A stretch of 64,000 bases of DNA from assembly GCF_021390535.1 (NCBI RefSeq), contig NZ_JAJUXG010000013.1:244071-308070 (forward strand), given 5' to 3'. The notes below the pieces were generated by a model. It was not told the DNA's origin. It made no database searches and saw only the letters and a list, made by a program, of their open reading frames with translations. This DNA is from Dyadobacter sp. CY312 (GTDB taxonomy: Bacteria > Bacteroidota > Bacteroidia > Cytophagales > Spirosomataceae). How positions within the stretch are numbered: position 1 is the first letter of the stretch; every line of letters begins with the position of its first letter. The position numbers were made by a program, and so were the translations under genes. Positions 55,289 to 63,901 of the stretch are shown piece by piece.

Positions 55289-55834
55289 ATGGCATTAATT
55301 ATCTTAGGACACCCCGACTTTGCAAACTCATTAGCGAACAAAACGATTATCAGTGAGATAGAAACAAGTGGCTTAGAGGTTGAGCTCAGAAATTTATCAG
55401 ATCTATACCCCGACTTTAAAATTGACTCAAAATCAGAACAGGAAGCTTTGCTAAGACATAATACAATTGTGTTTCAGTATCCTGTTTACTGGTACAATAT
55501 GCCAGCCATTCTCAAACACTGGTTTGACCTGGTATTTGAATATCAATTTGCCTACGGCAGTCAGGGCGATAAACTTAAAAACAAAAATTTCCTGCTAAGC
55601 TTCACCGTCGGTGCACCAGAAGAAGGCTATCAGGCGCTGGGAGAGCACCATTTTCGGGTACATGAGTTTTGTAAGAACATGGAACAGACAGCCTATTATG
55701 CCAAAATGCAATACTTAGACCCGATCTATTTTCATGGAACATCGGTGGCGGCAGGATATACGAAAGAGGATATCATCAATAAAGCCAGGGAGCATGGTCA
55801 AAGACTTATTGAGACTTTGACCATGCTGGATTGA
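55289..55834 (+). CDS. NAD(P)H-dependent quinone-type oxidoreductase
   Basis: The 181-aa flavoprotein has the flavodoxin-2 (MdaB/KefF-like) fold. It opens MALIILGHPDFANSLANKTI and continues with LRNLSDLYPDFKID, FQYPVYWYNMPAILKHWFDL, VFEYQFAYG and FTVGAPEEGYQALGEHHF. Enzymes of this group reduce quinones and related electrophiles using FMN/FAD and NAD(P)H. The neighbouring divergent HxlR regulator gene suggests induction by electrophile or oxidative stress. The gene ends before a bidirectional terminator facing the aldo/keto reductase. Confidence 0.9.
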   Translation: MALIILGHPDFANSLANKTIISEIETSGLEVELRNLSDLYPDFKIDSKSEQEALLRHNTIVFQYPVYWYNMPAILKHWFDLVFEYQFAYGSQGDKLKNKNFLLSFTVGAPEEGYQALGEHHFRVHEFCKNMEQTAYYAKMQYLDPIYFHGTSVAAGYTKEDIINKAREHGQRLIETLTMLD

Positions 55835-55936
55835 TCACGGAGCGTATTGCTGAGCAAATGGGGTGCAAAACACAAGGCGTTGCTTTCTAAGGTCCCGGAA
55901 TTTTCTACCTAAAAATTTAAAGAACCGCCACTAAAA

Positions 55937-55968
55937 CAAAGACAGCAATTCTGATTTTGCTGTCTTTG
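55937..55968. terminator. Bidirectional terminator between convergent genes
   Basis: CAAAGACAGCAA (55937-55948) pairs perfectly with TTGCTGTCTTTG (55957-55968) around an 8-nt loop. A T-rich stretch follows on the minus strand. A second small hairpin, GGCGC/GCGCC at 56015-56028, is closer to the aldo/keto reductase stop. Confidence 0.75.
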
Positions 55969-56033
55969 TATAGGTTAAACTTTAAAAAATGAATTTATCA
56001 GCTCTGGGAGCTGTGGCGCCGAAGCGCCGGGTA

Positions 56034-57035
56034 TTAATTATTTACCAGTTTCATAGCGCCCACGCTGTAACGCTCACCCGTGTTGGGATAGCGTCTTACC
56101 AAATCATCTATCGCGGCCAAATCTGTGTCTGACAAACTCACATCAACCGCACCGGCATTTTCTTGCAGATATTTTCTTTTCTTAGTGCCAGGGATAGGGA
56201 TAATGTCCTCGCCCTGAGCCAACACCCAAGCCAAAGCGAGTTGAGCAGGTGTGCAGTTTTTATCGTTAGCAAGAGCAGCGAATTCGCTCACCAGTTTACC
56301 GTTATTCTCCATATTCTCCTGCTGATAGCGGGGCAACGTGCGCCGGAAATCTGAGTCTGCCAAAGAAGATACATCAAGTGTATTGGTGACCAATCCTCTG
56401 GCCAGTGGTGAATACGGTACCAGGCTAATGCCCAGCTCACGTACTGTTTGAAGGATTTCTGATTCTACATCACGGGTCAATAAGGAATACTCACTTTGCA
56501 GTGCAGCGATCGGATGAACTGCATTGGCCTTTCTGATAGATGCTGCGGAAGCTTCACTTAATCCAAGATAACGAACCTTACCTTCTTTTACCAGATCGGC
56601 CATTGCACCAACGGTCTCTTCAATAGGCACATTCGGGTCAACCCTGTGTGCATAGTAAAGGTCAATGGTATCAATCTTCAAACGTTTCAGGCTTTGTTCT
56701 ACAGCAATTTTAATCCAGGCTGGCGAACCATCAAAGTAGGTTCCGGTAGCACTGCTCGGACCAGCGACGCCATCTTTAAACCGGAATCCAAATTTGGTGG
56801 CAATAAATATTTTGTCCCTGTTTGGGACCAGTACTTTTGATATCAACTCCTCGTTGGCACCATTGGCATACATATCCGCAGTGTCCCAAAAGTTGATACC
56901 CAGGTCCAATGCCTTTTCAAGTGTTGCAATACTTTCCTTGTCATCCACAGGACCATATGCGAAGCTCATTCCCATACAACCCAACCCTATCGCGGATAAC
57001 TGCTCATTTGTCTTTCCAAGATTTCTATATTTCAT
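56034..57035 (-). CDS. Aldo/keto reductase
   Basis: From ATG at 57033-57035 (MKYRNLGKTNEQLSAIGLGC) the enzyme is 333 aa. The longer frame to 57104 adds residues not seen in the family. The catalytic tetrad is in place: Asp51 and Tyr56 (WDTADMY), Lys81 (IATKFG) and His130 (YAHRVD). IPIPGTKKRKYLQENAGAVD near the end is the NADP-binding end of the barrel. It reduces aldehydes or ketones with NADPH. Upstream on the same strand is an AraC regulator, its probable controller. Confidence 0.93.
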   Translation of the reverse strand: MKYRNLGKTNEQLSAIGLGCMGMSFAYGPVDDKESIATLEKALDLGINFWDTADMYANGANEELISKVLVPNRDKIFIATKFGFRFKDGVAGPSSATGTYFDGSPAWIKIAVEQSLKRLKIDTIDLYYAHRVDPNVPIEETVGAMADLVKEGKVRYLGLSEASAASIRKANAVHPIAALQSEYSLLTRDVESEILQTVRELGISLVPYSPLARGLVTNTLDVSSLADSDFRRTLPRYQQENMENNGKLVSEFAALANDKNCTPAQLALAWVLAQGEDIIPIPGTKKRKYLQENAGAVDVSLSDTDLAAIDDLVRRYPNTGERYSVGAMKLVNN

Positions 57036-57117
57036 CTTACTTTGATTTTTGTTCCCTGCAAAAGTAGGAAGGCACCACGTAAGCAGTTTATAAATATCAA
57101 ACACTTCCTTATACTAT

Positions 57118-58026
57118 TCAAACAACCGCATTCCTCAACCGGTTAGGCGGCATACCGGTCTGTTTTTTGAAGAAAATGGAAAAATAAGAAGGATATTCAA
57201 AGCCAAGACTATACGCGATCTCGGACACATTCCAGTCTGTGTGCTGCAAGAGGGCTTTTGCTTCTTTGACAACCCTGGCTGCTATATGCTCCGTAGTGGT
57301 TTTGCCGGTAACCTCTTTCACAGATCGGTTCAGATGGTTTACATGTACCGACAATGCTTTGGCATAATCGACAGGACTTTTCAGGTTCAGGCTTATTGTT
57401 GGCGAATCAATCGGAAACTGTCTTTCCAAAAGCTCAATAAAAAGTGAGGATACCCTTGCAGCACCATTGGCATAACTGCCGAACTCTTCCGCTGGGCTTG
57501 CCTTCATGGCTTCGTGTATCAGTAAATGCAGATAGCTACGCAGAATGTCATATTTGTGCACATATTCAGATGCTATCTCTACCTGCATTTTTCCAAAAAT
57601 AGAAGCTATCTCATTAACCTGCGTATCATCCGGAAAGAAGACCGGATTACTGCCCAGCTTGAAAAGCGGCGATTCAAGCAAACTGTTGATGCGTTCACTA
57701 TGCTGAACAAAATCTTCTGTGAAAAGGCAATACCATCCTGATTGGGCTTCGGATTCGGCTTCCCAGGAATAAGGTACAACAGGATTCGAAAACAATAATG
57801 CAGGTCTGTCAATCTGTATCCATCTGTCGGCATAGAAAAGCTTACCCGTCCCAATGATGAGCGACACTTTATAAAAGTCCCTTCGGCTGTATGGCGTAAC
57901 CACGGAACAATTTTCACGGCTGAAAATATTGATATGTCCCAGTCCTGCATTATTAAGGGTCATCCCATCAGTAAGGTGCCCAGGCTGCCTTTTATAAAAA
58001 TCTACTACGCTCTCTGATTTTTTCAT
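57118..58026 (-). CDS. AraC-family transcriptional regulator
   Basis: The 302-aa protein has an N-terminal cupin-like ligand domain (about residues 20-170, with YKVSLIIGTGKLFYADRWIQ) and a C-terminal double helix-turn-helix (about 205-300). Its marks are YAKALSVHVNHLNRSVKEVT, ITEH-like TTTEHIAARVVKEAKALLQ and WNVSEIAYSLGFEYPSYFSI plus FFKKQTG. It lies 82 nt upstream of the aldo/keto reductase start on the same strand and probably activates it in response to a small molecule. Confidence 0.92.
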   Translation of the reverse strand: MKKSESVVDFYKRQPGHLTDGMTLNNAGLGHINIFSRENCSVVTPYSRRDFYKVSLIIGTGKLFYADRWIQIDRPALLFSNPVVPYSWEAESEAQSGWYCLFTEDFVQHSERINSLLESPLFKLGSNPVFFPDDTQVNEIASIFGKMQVEIASEYVHKYDILRSYLHLLIHEAMKASPAEEFGSYANGAARVSSLFIELLERQFPIDSPTISLNLKSPVDYAKALSVHVNHLNRSVKEVTGKTTTEHIAARVVKEAKALLQHTDWNVSEIAYSLGFEYPSYFSIFFKKQTGMPPNRLRNAVV

Positions 58027-58444
58027 TCTATAAAATTATAGAATTCAAACCGATAATGAAAAACTAGCATGCGAAGAAATGAAAAAACCTTCTCTTCCAG
58101 CCGGCGGAGTTCAGCGCTTGACAAGGCAAATTTTTTAAACTTATCTCTTAAGTTTTAATTCAGCGAAACGGTCCGAGACCAGCCGCCTTTTCTTGGCGCA
58201 GTTGACAAAAAGCTATATCGAGATCGTCAAATTATGTATGGAACCTCGCTTGCTCAGATCTAAATTTCAGCAAGCGAGACACAGCAGTCGTTAAAATAAC
58301 TTTAGACTCGGACTGCTCAACAGACAACTCAAACACCGATCAACCTGTAAACAAAGAGAAGCCATTTCAAACTGTTAAAATTATTGCAAATAATACAATC
58401 ATGTAAATTTATTACGCAACCGTTTTTTACATATGATAGAGTAA
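58027..58444. other. Intergenic region with two inverted repeats
   Basis: There is no gene in these 418 nt. CTCGCTTGCT/AGCAAGCGAG (58245-58254 with 58269-58278) is a perfect 10-bp inverted repeat with a 14-nt spacer. AAACTTA/TAAGTTT (58137-58143 with 58149-58155) is a shorter hairpin. Either could terminate transcription from the PepSY gene or control the AraC gene; neither has an ideal T-run. Confidence 0.45.
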
Positions 58445-59602
58445 TCAATTCATTTCAACAGCATACGTTTTTGGCTTCTTTTTCTTCTTGTTGCGTCCCC
58501 ACCATATATAAAATCCGGTTACGGGCAAACTGGAACAGAACAGCGAAACCAAGGTAGCAATAATTTTAGTGGTAATTCCGTAAATACTTCCTACGTGAAT
58601 GGCGTAATTGGAATTTCGGAATTTAGCCCCGGTTGTTTTGTCTTCGTGCCTGACGGTGAAATAGAGATTTCCGTTTCGAGCGTCGTAATGGTGAAGGTCC
58701 CAGGTATCCCAACCTGAATTGCCATCGTACCGGATTACACCCAGAAATTTTTTCTCGGTCAGAAAAAAAGAGATTTTGTTCCATTCCGTTTTCTTGGTCA
58801 TCATATCCATAAAGGCCCGGTCCAGTGGATTGGCTTCGATTTGTCCTTCGGGTTTTAAGGCAGGGACTTCATTGATCACTTTTTTAGGATCATTGCCGAG
58901 CAATCGGTAAATGCCATCTTCCCACCATTCGAAACTCCACACCAGGCCTGTTACGGCCAAAATCAATATAAAAATTTGTGTGTAAAAACCACCTACATTG
59001 TGTACGTCATAATTCACCCGCCGCCATTTGGCATTGAATTTGATTTTAAACCGTTGCTTTAAAGCACCTTTATTTCTTGGCCACCATAATATCAGACCCG
59101 TAATGACCAAAACGAACATGATCAGCGTGGCGATGGCCACGATCATGTGGCCAATGTCATATTGTAACAAAAGCTGCTGATGCATAACGCGCATTAACCA
59201 TATCCAGTTTGTTTCCTGGTCCACTACGCCCAGCACCTGGGCCGTATATGGATTTACATATACTGTATTTGCATATTCAACTTCGGAAAATGCATTCCAG
59301 CCTTCATCTTCGGCATGTTCCATTCCCGAAAATATATAGGCCCTTTTCGGATCACTTCTAATCTCGACTTCTTCAAGTGGCTGATTGGCCGGGACACTTT
59401 TCTGTGCTACTTCGAGCAATTTGGTAAGCGACTGCGGCTGCTTTCCGTTAGGTTCCACAAAAATGAGATCGTGGTAGTACAGGTCCGTCAATTCCTTCTC
59501 CCAAACATAGACCGTCGCAGGTAAGAAACTCAAAATGACCACGATACCTACGGCCAGTCCGAGCCATAAATGAAGAACCGAAGCAATCTTTTTTACAGTC
59601 AT
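58445..59602 (-). CDS. PepSY-type inner-membrane protein, XusC-like
   Basis: The 385-aa protein has four transmembrane helices (about residues 9-33, 152-172, 203-225 and 343-366) with conserved His residues near them (LHLWLGLA, MHQQLLLQYDIGHMIVA, YDVHNVGGFY, YAIHVGSIYG) and two PepSY-like periplasmic parts. Such proteins are ferric-siderophore reductases or iron-release factors in the inner membrane. It is the third gene after the TonB receptor and the DUF4374 lipoprotein, the order of XusA, XusB and XusC in Bacteroides thetaiotaomicron. A role in iron uptake follows by family and context. Confidence 0.9.
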   Translation of the reverse strand: MTVKKIASVLHLWLGLAVGIVVILSFLPATVYVWEKELTDLYYHDLIFVEPNGKQPQSLTKLLEVAQKSVPANQPLEEVEIRSDPKRAYIFSGMEHAEDEGWNAFSEVEYANTVYVNPYTAQVLGVVDQETNWIWLMRVMHQQLLLQYDIGHMIVAIATLIMFVLVITGLILWWPRNKGALKQRFKIKFNAKWRRVNYDVHNVGGFYTQIFILILAVTGLVWSFEWWEDGIYRLLGNDPKKVINEVPALKPEGQIEANPLDRAFMDMMTKKTEWNKISFFLTEKKFLGVIRYDGNSGWDTWDLHHYDARNGNLYFTVRHEDKTTGAKFRNSNYAIHVGSIYGITTKIIATLVSLFCSSLPVTGFYIWWGRNKKKKKPKTYAVEMN

Positions 59603-59689
59603 TGTTGTGAGTGGTAAAGCTAAAAATCAAACTTACCAGCTGAGCGGATCCGGCTGATAAGTTTAATGTAATAATCTGTTATTAAGGGA

Positions 59690-60901
59690 TTAGTCGTTAA
59701 ATCTTGAAATCCAGTTCACATAATCTAATCCTTTGATCTCCAATCCCTTGACAATAGCGCCCGAGGCGATATCATACGTGTACACAAAATGCCCCTCAGT
59801 GGATGAGGAAACCGCGATATACGCTTTTCCATTTTCCACCCATACGGGAGAGGTGCGGACACCTTTGTCCAGCGGCAGGTTGAGTTTCGTACGCGTTTTG
59901 GTTACCAGGTCAAGCACATAATATTCAAAGACATCCGTTGCAGTATAATCCTCGAAAGTTTTCAGCAGATCAGTCCGTCCCATCCGGGTAAGCGCTTTGC
60001 CATTTCCAAGATCCCAGAGACCGTAATACTCCCTGTTTCCACTACTGACCGCGGAAAGATCGTAGAAATAATCCGTATCAAAGGAGTCCTTACCATTGCT
60101 CACGCGGTAAATCGCGCTTGGCTTTTTGGCATTGATGCCCCAGCGGTCCCCGGTATTGGTCAGAAAATAAACATTGTTATTGTAAGTTACAGTCGAAGGC
60201 AGGTCGCTTCCGATGGCTCCCGGATAAGTTGATCTTGTGTCTTTCGAAATAGTAACTTTATCCAAAGCCGGGTAATTTACTGCGGCAAGGTAAGCCGTGT
60301 CGGTCACGTTCCAATCTGCATTAAATATGGAGAATCCAATGTATAGTTTATTGTTTCTAAGCACCAGTGAGCCTACCGAAAGATCATTATCCGTTTTACC
60401 AATAGCCTGGCCCGTAATCGTTCCCGACTTGGTTACTGCCATTGTCTCCACATTGATTATCGAGTAGCTGAAAATGGGATCAGTTCCCGTTGGGCTTGCA
60501 TTTTCAAGCATCAAAGTTTTATCATCCAGCCAGGCATAGGTAACAGAATTACCTGTAACCGGAATTTCGGCCACGGTCGTAAGCGCCTTGTTCTCGTATT
60601 TGTACTTGGCAAATTTACCGTTCGTCCTTTTGTAGTAGAATCCGTTTTTAAACCAACGGCTCCATGACGTGGTTTCCACACCATTCCCAACCGAAGTAAC
60701 CGAGCCTTCCGATAGCGTACCGGACGTCAAAAGATACAACGTTGAAGGATTATTGACGCCTCCAACGATCATAAATTCGTCACCCTCGGGTGTTTCAGGA
60801 ATGGGTTCAGTATTGTCTTTGTCTGAGCATGCAGACATTGCAAACAGTGAGCCCAATGCCGCCATGATGCTTAAACAAGTGGTTTTATTCAGTCCTTTCA
60901 T
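59690..60901 (-). CDS. DUF4374 lipoprotein, XusB-like siderophore-binding protein
   Basis: The 403-aa lipoprotein has lipobox MSAC (Cys25) and one DUF4374 domain, seen as EFMIVGGVNNPSTLYLLTSG, ETTSWSRWFKNGFYYKRTNG and the closing YTYDIASGAIVKGLEIKGLD. XusB of Bacteroides thetaiotaomicron, a DUF4374 beta-propeller, captures ferric enterobactin on the cell surface. The genes either side are a TonB receptor and a PepSY protein, as in xusABC, so a surface siderophore-binding role is likely. The ligand could differ in this organism. Confidence 0.88.
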   Translation of the reverse strand: MKGLNKTTCLSIMAALGSLFAMSACSDKDNTEPIPETPEGDEFMIVGGVNNPSTLYLLTSGTLSEGSVTSVGNGVETTSWSRWFKNGFYYKRTNGKFAKYKYENKALTTVAEIPVTGNSVTYAWLDDKTLMLENASPTGTDPIFSYSIINVETMAVTKSGTITGQAIGKTDNDLSVGSLVLRNNKLYIGFSIFNADWNVTDTAYLAAVNYPALDKVTISKDTRSTYPGAIGSDLPSTVTYNNNVYFLTNTGDRWGINAKKPSAIYRVSNGKDSFDTDYFYDLSAVSSGNREYYGLWDLGNGKALTRMGRTDLLKTFEDYTATDVFEYYVLDLVTKTRTKLNLPLDKGVRTSPVWVENGKAYIAVSSSTEGHFVYTYDIASGAIVKGLEIKGLDYVNWISRFND

Positions 60902-60941
60902 TATGGATTTTGTATTAATTATTAAAAGATGTTACGATACA

Positions 60942-63296
60942 TTATTGGAGAAAATATCTCAGTTTGACATTGAAAGACCTGCCTGGTTTTTGCAGTCGGA
61001 AATTGTCAAAGGCAAGCTCGTCGAGCAGGTTTCTTGATTCCAGGGAGATGTTGTATTTACCATTTTTTAAGGAATAAGAAATGGTTGCGTTGTGAATGAG
61101 CTGAGTGGGAATGCGGCTTTTAGCTGGCTCGTATCCGCGGCTTGGCCAGGTGAGGTAAAACCAATGGACATACTGGCTGAACCAGTTGAACTGTAACCGG
61201 TCACTTTCCCGGAAGACGTCATTTTTGCCCAAACCAATATCTGCATTGGCATATAGCCAGGGCTGGTTCGGAATACGGTCTTGATACACGGCCGATTTTC
61301 TGTCAATATTAGTTGCATCGGTGTAGCTCGCATTGAAATTGGCAAAGACCAGGTTTTTATAACTGTATTTCAACTCGCCGTCAAAGCCTTTAATGGCCAC
61401 TTTCCCAACATTGGTATAACTTGAAAATGTGCCACCAGGAACAGCATTGATGAAATCCTTTGCGGTGCGTGAAAAGGCAGCGGCTTCAAGGGTGAACTTG
61501 TGATGACTTATTCTTTTGGTAAAGTAAGCACCTACATTGATGTTGTCGCTTTCTTCGGGCCTCAGGGCTGGACTGGCCAAGACGGAGATGCCGTCACCAA
61601 ATAATTCTTCTACTTCCGGCAACCGGAATGCGTGTTCGAAAGAAGCCTTTAAACCGACACTTTCAAAGAGCTTAAAGCGGGTAGCAGCCCCGTAACCAAA
61701 AAAATGCCGGGTATCTTCTGCTTCCTGCTTCACATAACCGGAACCATTGTAGAAAACCGCTTCACGGATGTATGTGTGCAATTGATAATGCTTGGCAAAA
61801 ACAGAACTCGTTAATCGTTCATTCAGGAAATTACTCTGCCAGGACAATCCCAGAATCCCTTTTCCCAGCTTGTTAGGAACATCCAGCGCGTTGCCTTCCT
61901 GGCTTGCATTTTTGTAAGTATTAATTCCCTTGCGCTGTCCGGCATTCAAATTGTAATTGAGTCCCAGCGCATTGTTGGCATTAAGCTGATAGCTGAGATT
62001 GGTTCTCAGGATTGCGAACTTGTTGGTGTATTTAAAAACCGCGAACGCCCCCTGTTCACTGAAATTCTGATTGATAGCTGTAATTTTCCCATCCCAACCA
62101 TAGCGGGAAGCAGAAGTGTCCACAGTGGTCGTATTGTTTGTTGCGTAGGTTGCAAACAGCGTCGCTGTCAATCCTTTAACAAAAAAGTTTTCCTTTTTGT
62201 ATTTCAAAGTCGGCATTACAAAATGACCAAACGAATGGACTTTTCCATACACCATATCCTGGTCCACACCTGTTTGCCTTTCCTTATACTGATCCGAATA
62301 CAGAAAACCGATCAATATCAAATCGGCCCACTTCTTATTTCTCAGGCCCACTTCAACCTGCCCCATGGCAGAATGGAACGCATCGTTGAAGCGCCTGAAA
62401 TCCCGACGGACAAATGCGCCGTTTTGCTCTATTTCGACGCCCCTCATCAGGTAATTGTTGTCGGCATAATTGTAAAAACCGCTCGCATTAATCACAAAGC
62501 CTGTTTTTTCATCGCTATAACTGCCATTTAGTGAAGCTCGGTGCGTATTGAAAGAGCCGTAACTATAACTGGCGTCCAAAAATCTTTTGGTATTTTGAGC
62601 AGTTACAATATTGACAGCACCGCCCAGGGCATCGGCGCCAAGCTCGGCCGGGACCACACCTTTGTATATTTCTATCCTTTCGGCAAGGTTTACAGGAATG
62701 TTGTTCAACGACATAGCACCTCCAAAATTTTCCATCGGGATACCATCAATGAAAAATTTGACCTGTCGGCCGGAAAGGCCATTCATGGAAAAATTAAAAT
62801 CGGAGCCGAGCCCCCCATTTTCGCGTATCCTGATCCCTGAACTGGCATTCAGGATCTGGTTGATATCCCGATTGGAATTGGCAAATGCTTTAACATCAAT
62901 AGCATTAACATTAAATCCGGTTTCTTTGAGTTGCTGCGCTTCTGTTTTCCCCAGAATTAAAGCTTCCTCCATACTGTGGGCGTCGCTTTTCAGCACAAAT
63001 TCAAAAACCAGATCTTGTCCAGATTTCAATGTAAAATCTTTTGACTGGCCGATGTAACCCACTGAGGAAACCGTCATCGTAAACCGACCCTCGGATAATG
63101 AACTGAGTTCGAATGATCCGTCGTCCCGGGTAGCCGTTCCAACAGCGGTGCCTCTAAGGCTAATACTGACCCCGGAAAGTGCAGTGCCGTCGTCGGCATG
63201 AACATGACCGATAACCTTCAAAGATTGACCGGAAACCTGAAATAGTTGAAACAGTAAAAAGAAAGTGGTTAAAGAAAGAAATTTATGAGAGTCCAT
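60942..63296 (-). CDS. TonB-dependent receptor, XusA-like
   Basis: The 784-aa receptor has a signal peptide (residues 1-24, ending VSGQS) and a carboxypeptidase-regulatory-like domain (27-105, LSGVSISLRGTAVGTATRDD). The plug has DINQILNASSGIRIRENGGL, FIDGIPMENFG and ELGADALGGAVNIVT, and a beta-barrel ends in NVKLRYFLQ. The size and lack of an STN domain distinguish it from the SusC proteins here. It heads the receptor/DUF4374/PepSY operon and would transport a ferric siderophore or similar chelate. The 5' leader carries a 13-bp inverted repeat. Confidence 0.92.
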   Translation of the reverse strand: MDSHKFLSLTTFFLLFQLFQVSGQSLKVIGHVHADDGTALSGVSISLRGTAVGTATRDDGSFELSSLSEGRFTMTVSSVGYIGQSKDFTLKSGQDLVFEFVLKSDAHSMEEALILGKTEAQQLKETGFNVNAIDVKAFANSNRDINQILNASSGIRIRENGGLGSDFNFSMNGLSGRQVKFFIDGIPMENFGGAMSLNNIPVNLAERIEIYKGVVPAELGADALGGAVNIVTAQNTKRFLDASYSYGSFNTHRASLNGSYSDEKTGFVINASGFYNYADNNYLMRGVEIEQNGAFVRRDFRRFNDAFHSAMGQVEVGLRNKKWADLILIGFLYSDQYKERQTGVDQDMVYGKVHSFGHFVMPTLKYKKENFFVKGLTATLFATYATNNTTTVDTSASRYGWDGKITAINQNFSEQGAFAVFKYTNKFAILRTNLSYQLNANNALGLNYNLNAGQRKGINTYKNASQEGNALDVPNKLGKGILGLSWQSNFLNERLTSSVFAKHYQLHTYIREAVFYNGSGYVKQEAEDTRHFFGYGAATRFKLFESVGLKASFEHAFRLPEVEELFGDGISVLASPALRPEESDNINVGAYFTKRISHHKFTLEAAAFSRTAKDFINAVPGGTFSSYTNVGKVAIKGFDGELKYSYKNLVFANFNASYTDATNIDRKSAVYQDRIPNQPWLYANADIGLGKNDVFRESDRLQFNWFSQYVHWFYLTWPSRGYEPAKSRIPTQLIHNATISYSLKNGKYNISLESRNLLDELAFDNFRLQKPGRSFNVKLRYFLQ

Positions 63297-63302
63297 TATT
63301 TA

Positions 63303-63356
63303 TGCTACTTGTATTTTGAAAAGGCGCAAACAATGCATCTTTGAATACAAGTAGCA
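63303..63356. promoter_or_regulatory. Perfect 13-bp inverted repeat before the Xus-like operon
   Basis: TGCTACTTGTATT (63303-63315) is exactly complementary to AATACAAGTAGCA (63344-63356) with a 28-nt spacer. It ends 7 nt before the receptor ATG on the minus strand. In RNA it could form a hairpin near the start codon; in DNA it could bind a dimeric regulator at two sites. Confidence 0.65.
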
Positions 63357-63901
63357 CGAAAAGACTTTTACCGAAGGTGTGTCGTCAATTTTTTTTTACG
63401 ACCTAACATTGTGGCGAATTTTCAGTAGCTCTTCAAAATGTAGCCGTAAAAAAAGCCAAAATTGATCCATTGACTTACAGGCTGTTTCGACCAAATTTTA
63501 CTAAAATTCAAGTGATTGAGCGCTTTAGAATCCTCTTTATTTCCCGTAGCCTTTCCGGCAACGGAATTCCACTTGGCAGGGTGTCAGAGCCTTTTCGTTG
63601 AGATCTCGTTTGAAAGACCATCCACTGTCAATCGAAGGCAGACATATCACATACCATCGGCGTTTTGGGTTTCTTTAAGAAAAAGAAAACCCCGAAGCTT
63701 TTTTCTAACATAATACAAGCATTTTAGTTGAACAAAGTTCGAACTGCTATGCTTGCAAATCAAGATGTAAATCAGGTAAACATCTTTATTGTCAATTAGT
63801 TACAATCATTTTAACGCGTCTTTTTTTTAGAACCAAAGACGCCACGGATGACGTGATTGAATTTTGTGGGATCAAGTCAAAATGTTGGGGACTAACTTGG
63901 A
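63357..63901. other. Gap between the Xus-like operon and the IS element
   Basis: About 545 nt without a supported gene. A frame at 63516-63713 has no family resemblance. The stretch 63664-63700 has an imperfect hairpin of T-rich and A-rich arms. The promoter of the receptor operon should lie at the left side, and the outer end of the IS element near the right side. Confidence 0.35.

Noticed and set aside
63516..63713. 65-codon plus-strand frame between the iron operon and the IS
   Set aside because: No family resemblance and a composition typical of non-coding DNA in this window.
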